From NCBI GenBank assembly GCA_038142525.1, contig JAYQKE010000002.1:77478-141477 (forward strand): a stretch of 64,000 nucleotides of DNA, in the 5' to 3' direction. The notes beneath the pieces are model-generated. The model saw only the letters and a list, made by a program, of their open reading frames with translations, ran no database searches and was not told where the DNA came from. The position numbers were made by a program, and so were the translations under genes. This document shows, piece by piece, positions 47,701 to 55,943 of the stretch (positions are counted from its first letter, which is position 1; each line of letters begins with the position of its first letter). The DNA is from CAJQHK01 sp038142525 (GTDB lineage: Bacteria > Pseudomonadota > Alphaproteobacteria > Rickettsiales > UBA1997).

Positions 47701-49034
47701 GAATCAAGAATTTATTATTAAGGAAAAAGAAGAAGACTATTACGAAGGTGTTCCAAAAGCTTTAGTTTTAGACGATTCAATCAAATTTGATTATTCTGCC
47801 AATAAAAAAATAAAGAGAATAAAAAAATACATAAACTACAAGGATTTTGATTATGAAAAAGCTACAAATTGGATATGTGATAAATCTTACAAATTAGGGT
47901 GGGATAGAAATAAACATGGGAAATTTGATTACAACTTAACAAGAAGGTATTTTGGTCGCCAAAGAAATGAAGTGGAAAGAATCGGAAAGAAGTATCAATG
48001 GATAGCATATAGAGAGTTTTTATGCAATCTAATGGATAACTATTATTACAAGGAGAATATAATAACAGCGATACTTTTTATAAAGATTTTAAAATAAGAA
48101 ATTTAAAAAAATATAGAGAAGCAGACCCCTCTTTCATTGCTAACCATATAAGCAATGAGTGGAAACTTAATTCAGACCCAAGCTGGACTCATCCAAATAT
48201 AAGCTATAAAGACTGTTTTAAAAAAAATATTTCATTTAATGAGCAGAAAAAAATGGTTAGAAAGACACCCAAAATAATATTTGTAAAGGTAGAGAATTAA
48301 TAGAAGTAGTGGATCCGCAAAAAACAAAATGGTTTGTTCTTAATAATTTTATACAGCAATCAGAACATAAAGAAGAGGTGTTGATTAGTGATTTTAAGAG
48401 AGATTGTTCCACCTCCATCAAGAGCTTTATCTATAACAAGAAAGACAAAAAAGAAATAATAACTAAAATAAAAAATTCATTTAAAAAAGGTGAAAATGGT
48501 TTCAGAATTTTTGGCACCAGTAAAGAGATATACAATATGTTCTTACTGGAATATCCCTGGAGCACGCTTTGCGAAACAGATATAAATAACGAGTGTTTCA
48601 TAGAGGAACTTGGAGATATAAGGCATTTTGAAACAACTCTAGAATACAAAACTGAGGAGCCATATAAAGGAAATGTATCTTTTCTAATTCCACACCCATC
48701 TTTTATAAAAGAATTTAACTTAACTGCATCTAAGGATAAAACCTATACCTGGAAACATGATTTAGATAAATTAATACTGAAAAATACGTTAATAGAGGAT
48801 GGTGTAAATAATGTGCTACTGGTTCATAAAAATAATTTACATGAAATTTTAAACAGTTCCGGACTAAGCATTATGTTTATATCTAGTACAGAAAAAAGAC
48901 TATTTCCCAAAAATGATTCAAATTTTAAAAATAATACACTTCCTTGGAGATATTACTTATCTCTGTACTCTCTTGATTCAGAAGGTGATTTAAAAGAGGA
49001 ATTATTTGATCAAATAATTGATGAGATAAATTAG
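44714..49034 (+). pseudogene. Avs-like STAND NTPase (antiphage), several frameshifts
   Basis: From ATG at 44714, the N-terminal domain has AFEELCCQLFELHGLEKDW, KFIRKGHGADGGIESYWAFD and LEYGMQAKFPD: a PD-(D/E)XK-type nuclease region as in Avs proteins. After a break near 45010, the STAND NTPase has Walker A LLLGKAGEGKTHLLCDV, Walker B IALLVIDGINEWEE and sensor LLISCRSEYKDD. A long C-terminal sensor region follows in pieces (47270, 47560-47670, 48100, 48250) with RIGKKYQWIAYREFLCNLMD, ending at 49034. About 1,440 residues. Avs proteins sense phage terminase or portal and then degrade DNA. Confidence 0.75.
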
Positions 49035-49341
49035 GCAATTACGACAACAAAGTTCGAAAAAACTACCCAAAGTACATTTGCTACCCAATCCAGAAAGTTT
49101 GACCAAAATCCTGTAGAGCCAGTGTTTACCGATCAGGTAATTTTATGTGAATTACCTGTTGGCTAGAGAAAGAGAGATATTTTTACCCTGATTTTGGCAA
49201 AAATTGGTGAATTTTGTTAGTTGCTGTGACCTGTTGTTTTGGAAGTTGGAATTGCTAGAGGGTTACTAATACTGGGCTTAGGAGGCTAGTTTTGAAATAG
49301 CAGAAAAATAGAGGAGAGACGGTTTGTCTACTTGAATTTGG
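49035..49341. other. Gene-less interval between cargo zone and tRNA-Ala
   Basis: About 300 bp with no convincing reading frame. It contains one imperfect inverted repeat, CAGGTAATTTTATGTGAATTACCTG at about 49134-49158 (CAGGTAATT against AATTACCTG). The right edge of the prophage cargo probably lies here, but no att-like duplication could be identified. Confidence 0.4.
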
Positions 49342-49414
49342 TGGAGCTAACGAGGATCGAACTCGTGACCTCTTGCATGCCATGCAAGCGCGCTACCAGC
49401 TACGCCATAGCCCC
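49342..49414 (-). tRNA. tRNA-Ala (anticodon GGC)
   Basis: Read on the minus strand it starts GGGGCTATGGCGTAGCTGG. It has an anticodon stem CTTGC/GCAAG around loop ATGGCAT (anticodon GGC), a TTCGATC T-loop and a TAGCTCC acceptor strand pairing with GGGGCTA. All four arms form. The CCA end is not encoded. It marks the start of the host segment to the right of the prophage cargo. Confidence 0.95.
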
Positions 49415-49463
49415 AATATAATGATTTTATTTTGTAGGATTGTAGTGTGAAAAGGAAGGCTAG

Positions 49464-49790
49464 TTATTTAGTAGCCTCCTCCTTAGCAACTTTTTTAGTT
49501 TCTTGATTTTGAGCTTCTTTTAGGGATGAAAATAATCCACTAACTCTTCTAGATGCGGTATTTAATTTTATAATATTTTTCGTAACGCCTTTTTTAACTT
49601 CTTTTTCAAAGGCAATTATGGCTGTTTTAGCTGCAGCTACATTTTCTGCATTATTTTCTGTTACGACTTTTTCAATCGCAATTCTTGCTTTCTTTTGAAT
49701 AGTTCTAATTCTGCTAATTACAGATCTGTTAATTTCTCTTTTTCTTTCACTTACTCTGATAGCCTTTTTTGCTGATTTAGTATTTGCCAT
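49464..49790 (-). CDS. rpsT: 30S ribosomal protein bS20
   Basis: This 108-residue protein begins MANTKSAKKAIRVSERKREI, the hallmark of bS20, and continues with three basic helices including NKIIKLNTASRRVSGL-like (KGVTKNIIKLNTASRRVSGL). bS20 binds 16S rRNA early in 30S assembly. The C-terminal about 15 residues (NQETKKVAKEEATK) extend beyond the usual 86-90 and look disordered. Intact; a single gene unit next to tRNA-Ala. Confidence 0.95.
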   Translation of the reverse strand: MANTKSAKKAIRVSERKREINRSVISRIRTIQKKARIAIEKVVTENNAENVAAAKTAIIAFEKEVKKGVTKNIIKLNTASRRVSGLFSSLKEAQNQETKKVAKEEATK

Positions 49791-49889
49791 ATTGTATATT
49801 TGATGTATATGATATTAATAATTTTACAATTAGTAGGGATCATAATTACTTCATTTTAACTTTTCAACTATATTTCAACTAAAATGTAA

Positions 49890-49917
49890 TTGACAATTGT
49901 TTTTCCTATCATAAAAT
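49890..49917 (+). promoter_or_regulatory. Promoter of the rpsL-rpsG operon
   Basis: TTGACA at 49890-49895 and TAAAAT at 49912-49917 are separated by 16 bp, a near-consensus sigma-70 promoter. Transcription would begin about 30 bp before the rpsL ATG at 49953. Confidence 0.55.
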
Positions 49918-49952
49918 CGTTGCTTACTTTGAATTTAACAAGAAAACTATAT

Positions 49953-50324
49953 ATGCCGACTATTAATCAATTGGTTAGAAAGCCAAGAAGAAAGCAAATT
50001 AAGAAAAATAAAGTTCCAGCATTGGAAAAATGTCCTCAAAAAAGAGGTGTTTGTACTCGTGTTTATACCACAACTCCTAAAAAACCAAACTCAGCACTTA
50101 GAAAAGTTGCTCGTATTAGATTAACTAATGGTTATGAAGTTATTGGTTATATTGGTGGTGAAGGTCATAATTTGCAGGAGCATAATGCCGTAATTATTAG
50201 AGGCGGTAGGGTTAAGGATTTACCTGGTGTTAGATATCATGTTGTTCGTGGTACTCTTGATACTCAAGGTGTTAAGGATAGAAAGCAGGGCAGATCTAAA
50301 TATGGTGCACAAAAGCCAAAATAA
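49953..50324 (+). CDS. rpsL: 30S ribosomal protein uS12
   Basis: Starting at 49953 (MPTINQLVRKPRRKQIKKNK), the 123-residue protein carries the full uS12 signature, including TTPKKPNSALRKVARIRLTN and the decoding-site segment IRGGRVKDLPGVRYHVVRG. The two lysines linked to streptomycin response (in PKKPNS and GGRVKD) are both wild type. The upstream in-frame codons lie inside the promoter, which rules out the longer start. It forms an operon with rpsG 14 bp downstream. Confidence 0.97.
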   Translation: MPTINQLVRKPRRKQIKKNKVPALEKCPQKRGVCTRVYTTTPKKPNSALRKVARIRLTNGYEVIGYIGGEGHNLQEHNAVIIRGGRVKDLPGVRYHVVRGTLDTQGVKDRKQGRSKYGAQKPK

Positions 50325-50338
50325 ATTAAAATTACTTT

Positions 50339-50803
50339 ATGAGAAGAAGAGCAGCAAAAATTAAACCAGTTTTACCAGATCCAAGATATAATGAGGTGGT
50401 AATTACTAGATTTATTAATAGATTGATGAAGGGTGGTAAGAAATCTACTGTGACTAAATCTTTATATGAATCTTTTGAGGTTATTAATAAAAGATTAAGT
50501 CGTGATCCTTTAGAAGTTTTTAAGGTTGCTCTTGATAATGTAACTCCAAGAATTGAGGTTAGATCTAAGAGAATTGGTGGTGCTACCTATCAAATTCCTT
50601 CAGAGGTTAATTCAAGAAGGGCTACTGCTCTTGCTTTAAAATGGTTTAATATGGCTGTTGAAAAATCAAATGCTAAAAATTTGGTTGATAAATTGGCTGA
50701 GGTTATTATTGATTCAATGAATAATAAAGGTTGGGCCGTTAAGAAGAGAGAAGAGGTGTTTAAAATGGCTGAGGCTAACAAAGCTTTTGCTCATTATAGA
50801 TAG
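50339..50803 (+). CDS. rpsG: 30S ribosomal protein uS7
   Basis: This 154-residue protein begins MRRRAAKIKPVLPDPRYNEV, and contains RLMKGGKKSTVTKSLYESFE and the hallmark NVTPRIEVRSKRIGGATYQIP. uS7 nucleates the 30S head and contacts the exit-site tRNA. The length is normal and the frame is intact. The usual next genes in proteobacteria, fusA and tuf, are absent; a convergent maf gene follows across a palindrome. Confidence 0.97.
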   Translation: MRRRAAKIKPVLPDPRYNEVVITRFINRLMKGGKKSTVTKSLYESFEVINKRLSRDPLEVFKVALDNVTPRIEVRSKRIGGATYQIPSEVNSRRATALALKWFNMAVEKSNAKNLVDKLAEVIIDSMNNKGWAVKKREEVFKMAEANKAFAHYR

Positions 50804-50819
50804 TTTTTAAATAATTTTT

Positions 50820-50848
50820 ATAGAGGTAAATTATCTATTTACCTCTAT
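50820..50848. terminator. Bidirectional terminator between rpsG and maf
   Basis: A perfect 12-bp inverted repeat, ATAGAGGTAAAT with ATTTACCTCTAT, surrounds a 5-base loop between convergent genes. The maf stop codon lies within the stem. A classical T tract is weak on either side, so termination efficiency is uncertain. Confidence 0.6.
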
Positions 50849-51411
50849 CGCTTAAAAGTTCCAAAATTGCATCAATTGCAAATCCTAAAATACAATTTTT
50901 TCTACCTTTTATTTCTTCAAATAATTTATAACCATTTTCTTCAAATTTATAACTACCAGCACAGCCCCAAGATTGATCTAAATTAACATAATTATTTATT
51001 TCTTGGTCAGTTAAATTTTTCATTTTTAAAGTGGCCATTTCATAATGACTATCAATTATTCTATGATTTTGATAGATAAAAATAGCATTATTTTGGATAT
51101 GAGTTTTACCATTTAATTTTTGTAAATGCTTAATCGCTTCCTCTTTATCTTTAGATTTAGAAATAATTTCTCCATCTAACTCGCAAATTTGATCAGAACC
51201 AATTATTATGGAATTGGGATATTTTTGGGCTATAGATAGGGCTTTATTTTTTGCTAAAAAATTAACTTGGGAATAAATATCAAGATTTTTAATATCTTTC
51301 TTTGCAGACTTCTTCATCAAAAATTGGCGCTATTGCTTGAAACTCAATATTTAATTCTGTTAAAATTTTCTTTCTGATAAAAGAGGTTGATGCTAAAATT
51401 ATTTTTGTCAT
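50835..51411 (-). pseudogene. maf: Maf/Ham1-like nucleotide pyrophosphatase, one frameshift
   Basis: The gene starts at 51411 with MTKIILASTSFIRKKILTEL, the Maf start (LASxSxxRkxiL). A frame change near 51318 follows VCK. The rest has IIIGSDQICELDGEIISKSK, HLQKLNGKTHIQNNAI, and a late WGCAGSYKFEENG. Maf proteins hydrolyse modified or canonical NTPs. All family blocks are present in about 192 residues, so the break may be a sequencing indel. The stop codon lies in the terminator palindrome shared with rpsG. Confidence 0.85.
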
Positions 51412-51420
51412 ATTATTATT

Positions 51421-52361
51421 TTATAATGGTTTTTTAATGATATATGGTATAACACTATCCATAATCCATTTACCAATCTCTGGTTTAAAATGCGAACCAT
51501 CATAATAATTATTTGGATCAATAGTGATTTTATTAAATTTCATAAAGTTGAAAACTAAATCGGAATATTTTTCAGCATCTTTGACGCAAGAATTATAAAT
51601 TGCCTTACTTTTATCATAAAAAGGAATTTCGGCATAAAATCAGGTAAAAAGATAGTGATTATTTTACTTTTTGGATTATTTAAGCGAATTTTAGAAAAGT
51701 TTTTCTCAAAATTTTTATTATATTTTGCTAATTGGTAATCTTTCTTAGCATCTTCTTCCCATTCTTTTAGATCAATTTCAAAATCATCTATCATTTTATA
51801 ATTTTGCTTTATTTTAACATTATTGCGATCGTAAATTGTTTTTTTACTGCTAAAAATCTTTAGAAAATTACGAAATGAATAAAGCAATGTATCATAGCTT
51901 AATAATTGTTTATATTGATAAAAATTAGATTTACTATTTTGGATATAAAATTCTGGTTTCTGTATTTTTACTTCTCTTTCCAAGCAAGAGCTAAAATCAA
52001 TTCCTAAGATAATATATTTAGCTTGCCCCATTTTCTCTTTAAAAAAATTGATATAATCATCAAATTCAAAAACTCTCATATCGGACAGGGCGTAATTAAA
52101 TAATTTGGCATTTTTAAAATGATTCTGATTAATATAAGTTACCTTACTATTGCCAAGCATTACAGAATCATATTTTTTTTCAGTAAAAAATAATTTATTG
52201 GTTTTTTGCTGTCTTTCATTAAAGCCTTGCTGTTCTTTATTAAGAAAATTAACTCGATCAGAAACCCATAAAGGATCATTAAGATAATTTACAGCAATGA
52301 CCAATAATAAAATTATTGAAAGAGTTGTTAGCGTTTTATAAAACCAATCTTTATAAGGCAT
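51421..52361 (-). pseudogene. SGNH-hydrolase-like partner of the MBOAT acyltransferase, one frameshift
   Basis: The N-terminus at 52361 is a membrane anchor (LTTLSIILLLVIAVNYL). SVMLGNSKVTYI holds the nucleophile-type Ser, and ALSDMRVFEFDDYINFF follows. A frame change near 51620 leads to DPNNYYDGSHFKPEIGKW, with the Asp/His pair of the SGNH active site, and the stop at 51421. Membrane-anchored SGNH proteins next to MBOATs (as in alginate or Dlt systems) transfer acyl groups to polymers outside the membrane. It shares its start with the MBOAT stop. Confidence 0.75.
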
Positions 52362-53787
52362 TAGAAATTAAAATATAAAAATTCACCCGTTTGATGAAAT
52401 GATAAAAGTGGAACTAATAATAAAATCAAAGTAATAAAATAAAATTTTCTATTTGTTTTAAAAATTTTCATTAATTTCTCCGCATCCTTAGTAATAATTG
52501 GCACAATATAATAAAGAGCAATGAGCGATAATATTAAAATTAAATATTCTATTCTATTGAAGCGAATAAATTGCATAAATGTTAAATAATGATCATAAAT
52601 ACCAAAATTATCACCGGATAAGAAAAACATTTTTTCTAAAATTACTATAGCCTGCATAAAATTATCTGATCTAAAAAAGATCCAAGAAATATTAATAAAA
52701 TTAAATGTTAGAAACCAAGCTAAGAGATAATTGATTTTTATGTCAAATTTTTGCCAAAATTTATGAATGCAAATGGCCAAACCATGTAAAAATCCCCAAA
52801 AAACAAAAGTCCAACCCGCACCATGCCAAAAACCGCTAATTAAAAATACGATCATTAAATTACGATATATTTTAATATTGCCAACTCTATTGCCACCAAG
52901 TGGAATATAAATATAATCCTTAAGAAATTTTGATAATGTCATATGCCAGCGATTCCAGAAATCAGCAATATTTATAGCTTTGTAAGGAGAATTAAAATTA
53001 AAAGGTAATTTAATATTAAACATTAAAGCAAGCGCCAATGGCCATATCAGTATAACCGCTAAAATCAAAATAAAGTTGGAAGGTGTAAGATAGGCTGGTT
53101 TTCCAAGAATCAAAAAATGATAGATCTTGATAATTTTGGTAAGAAAAATTAACAATTTCAGATAAATAATCGGCAATTACTACTTTTTTGAATAAACCGA
53201 CGGAAAATATAAATAAGCCAAGAGTAATATTTTTATAATTAATAATTTTAGTTCTAAGGCCATAAAATTGTGGAATCATTTGTCCATGATGCACTATGGG
53301 ACCAGCAATTAATTGCGGAAAGAAGCTAACAAATAAGGCATAATTAATAAAATCCTGATCCTTTAATTTTCCATAATAACAATCGGCAATATAAGCGATT
53401 TGTTGAAAAGTAAAAAAACTAATAGCCAAAGGTAAAATAATGATAACTGAATTATCAAAGAGATTAGGATAAAATAATGCTATATTATCTAGAAAAAAAT
53501 TGTAATATTTAAAGTATCCCAAAAGAGAAATATTAAATAAAATTATAATTGTAAAAGCTATTTTACTTTTTTTTTCTGATTAAATAATTACCAAAAAAAT
53601 AATTTACTAAAATTGAAGAAAGTAAGATGGGAATATATTTAACATCCCAATAGGAGTAAAAAAATAAAGAAGAAAAGATTAATAAAATTTTAGACGCAAG
53701 GACTAATTTCTTTTTTAATAAGATATAATAAAGAATTAGGGTAATTGGTAAAAATAAGAATATATATTCAATAGAATTAAATAGCAT
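52361..53787 (-). pseudogene. MBOAT-family O-acyltransferase (AlgI/DltB-like), two frameshifts
   Basis: Three fragments from 53787 make one multi-span protein: LFNSIEYIFLFLPITLILYY at the N-terminus; after a break near 53570, PLAISFFTFQQIAYIADCYY and AGPIVHHGQMIPQF; and after one near 53020, FNFNSPYKAINIADFWNRWH and GFWHGAGWTFVFWGFLHGL, with the active His. AlgI/DltB-type enzymes export acyl groups for O-acylation of surface polymers. The total is about 470 residues, normal. With the SGNH partner it would modify an envelope polysaccharide or peptidoglycan. Confidence 0.87.
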
Positions 53788-53880
53788 TAATAAAAATTAA
53801 AATAAAAGAATTCCAGCCTGACATTTGTTTGGTATAAGTTAAGCTTGAATTATTATTAAACCATATGATAATTAAATATG

Positions 53881-53978
53881 CAAAGGTGGACGATTGCTCT
53901 GCTAATCTGGTCAGATTAGAAATAAAGCGACCATATGTAGAATCAGTCGGGTCACCTTTGTGCATTTGAGATGGTCGC
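53881..53978. other. Structured element with interleaved complementary stems
   Basis: Three exact 8-base pairs occur: CAAAGGTG (53881-53888) with CACCTTTG (53953-53960); GCGACCAT (53927-53934) with ATGGTCGC (53971-53978); and CTAATCTG (53902-53909) with CAGATTAG (53912-53919), a tight hairpin. The first two pairs interleave, as in a pseudoknot. The stretch is GC-richer than the flanks and fills most of the gap between folK and the MBOAT gene, both on the minus strand. No known RNA family was recognised. Confidence 0.5.
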
Positions 53979-53990
53979 AATTTCTTCTTC

Positions 53991-54479
53991 CTATCCTAAG
54001 CTGATATTTATATTTTGAGAATCAAAATTTTCCTCCGCCTTGTTATCGATTTTTTCTATTTCCGATATTGTTTTAATAAAGAAATCACGATCATAAATTC
54101 CTGGATGTGGTATAGTTAGTTTATGGTCAATATCAATTTTTAGATCGTCAATTTTTGCAATATCAATATCAATTTCCCTTGGTGCCCACTTACCCCTATC
54201 TTGTCTTCCTAATTTTTTCTCAATATTTTTACAAATTTCCAATATTTTTAATGGAGAAAATTTTAATAAATCAATATAGGCTCTAATAGATATATTTAAA
54301 AAATCAATGTCCCACTCTTTAGGGGAGTCTGGCAACATCATGGCTTTATTTTGCAAAATACTAGATTTTTTTAAATTTGTTAATTTTAATTCTTGTATAA
54401 GATTTATTTCAGCCAGATTAAGATTTTTCTGTTTATCACCTAAATTTGATCCTAAACAAAAAATAATTCTTTTTCTCAT
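53991..54479 (-). CDS. folK: HPPK, 6-hydroxymethyl-dihydropterin pyrophosphokinase
   Basis: This 162-residue protein opens with IFCLGSNLGDKQKNLNLAE, the HPPK start. PDSPKEWDIDFLNISIRA, then GRQDRGKWAPREIDIDIAKI with the magnesium-binding Asp pair, and LTIPHPGIYDRDFFIKTI follow. It phosphorylates the pterin substrate with pyrophosphate in folate synthesis. The frame is intact and of normal length. The adjoining decayed oxidoreductase ends one base before its start. Confidence 0.92.
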   Translation of the reverse strand: MRKRIIFCLGSNLGDKQKNLNLAEINLIQELKLTNLKKSSILQNKAMMLPDSPKEWDIDFLNISIRAYIDLLKFSPLKILEICKNIEKKLGRQDRGKWAPREIDIDIAKIDDLKIDIDHKLTIPHPGIYDRDFFIKTISEIEKIDNKAEENFDSQNINISLG

Positions 54480-55603
54480 TTAATTTTTAGAAGTTTCTTT
54501 TTGCAAAATGCTATGAGCGGCTCCAAATGATAAATTGCAACTGATAGAACCATAACCACCATTTAAAAATAAATTACTATATTTTGTTGATTTTGATATT
54601 AGGGGCAATTGTTTTAAGAAATATTGTTCTTTTACTAGGTAATATTGAATATTTTTATAATCCTTTATGTCCAATAAATTTGATTTACTGATTTGATTAA
54701 AATAGTTCCACCCTAAATTTGAATTAATATTTTGGTAAATTTTCTTATTTATAAAATTTTCTATTTGATAATAATTACCATTTTTACTATATATAGTTTG
54801 TTTTGATGAATCTATTAAATTATATTTAATCTTATTATTAATATTTTTAATATTGCTGAATATTTTGATTTTATAACAATTTTGAGTTTGTATTTTTAAA
54901 TTAATAGATTTTAAAAGATCAAGATTATTATGATTAATGTTAATAATATAATGATCAGCAACAAATACTTTTTATTAGTATTAATACCGGTGATTTTTTT
55001 ATGATTTGTAAAAATATTTGTTATTTCTAGATTCTCCTCAAATTTTACCTTATATTTTTTTTTACATATTTCTTTTAAATCATTAATAAAGGATTTTTTA
55101 TCAAAGGTAAAACCATTTTTTAATAGAATAGCGCCTATGATTTTTTTTCTTCTATATTTTAGATCCAAATCGAGAGACTCCAGTTGTGATTCAGTAAAAA
55201 TATTGCAAAATAACTGGTAATCTGGTATCTCGGCAATTTGCTTTATATGATTATGTAATTTTTTATTGTTATCATATAGATAAATTAAACCATCTTTTTT
55301 ATTTTTAAGGGTAATTTTTTCGGTATTTAGAAGATTTTCAAAAGCCTCCTTATTTTTTAAAATCAAATCATTAATTTTAGGATTAATTGTTTTTTGACAT
55401 AATATATTACATATTTTTGATTTAAGATTATTTTGTTGTTTTGCAAGAAATGCTACAGGATTATCGTTAAATAATATTTGGTCATTTGGTATATTTTTCT
55501 GATCATTTTCACTTTCTAGAACTGTAACTTGGTGACCAGATTTTGCTAAAAGATAAGCATTGGCAAGATTGTCTATTCTCGATCCCAGGATAATAAATTT
55601 CAT
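54480..55603 (-). pseudogene. Degenerate DadA-like FAD oxidoreductase
   Basis: From 55603 the protein follows the D-amino-acid dehydrogenase plan. MKFIILGSRIDNLANAYLLA sits where the FAD-binding GxGxxG should be, followed by KSGHQVTVLESE. Then come NKKDGLIYLYDNNKKLHNHI and KNGFTFDKKSFINDLKEICK. A frame change near 54945 leads to a second half ending LFLNGGYGSISCNLSFGAAH, matching the DadA C-terminus. The glycine motif is lost and the sequence is very Lys/Ile/Asn-rich. It looks like an ageing pseudogene rather than an active enzyme. Confidence 0.65.
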
Positions 55604-55943
55604 TCAAAATTACATTGATTTATGAGTAATACCAATTCCTAATTTTAAGGTAGCCATAGAGATGATGGTAATGAAGTTGCTAAATATTGTCAATTAATTT
55701 TAATATTGATTTAAATTTATAATTCATTTAAATTTTCTGCAGGGATTTTTGCTATATTATACAAACTATCAATTTAAAAACTATTTTAAAATGATAAATT
55801 AGTGTTATCTAATTTTATATATTAGTTTTTAAGATGGGTTTTGATATAATGTCAATTGCTATCTTTAAAGTTAAGGCAACTTTTGTTGCTAATCATTATT
55901 TTGGTTAGTTATTTCCCCATCATTCATAAATATATTATTTAAC
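55604..55943. other. Gene-less interval upstream of the secretin gene
   Basis: These 340 bp are very AT-rich and contain no convincing reading frame. TATATT-like -10 candidates are present, for example near 55753, but none has a clear -35 partner. It probably contains the promoter of the secretin gene at 55944. Confidence 0.4.

Noticed and set aside
42073..49341. Search for cytoplasmic-incompatibility genes, ankyrin repeats or other WO-type host-interaction cargo
   Set aside because: No ankyrin repeats, OTU or Ulp1-like protease motifs, or cif-like pairs could be seen in the cargo zone; only the STAND NTPase and small genes are present.
49342..49414. tRNA-Ala as the prophage attachment site
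   Set aside because: No duplicate of the tRNA 3' end was found in the window, the left prophage end is outside it, and large serine recombinases usually use other targets.
53881..53978. Known riboswitch or ribozyme (SAM-II, preQ1, hammerhead)
   Set aside because: The conserved core sequences of these families are absent, and the downstream gene (MBOAT) is not a usual target.
53777..53980. 67-residue reading frame across the structured element
   Set aside because: It has no recognisable domain, its second half is chance AT-rich sequence, and the complementary pairs explain the unusual composition better.
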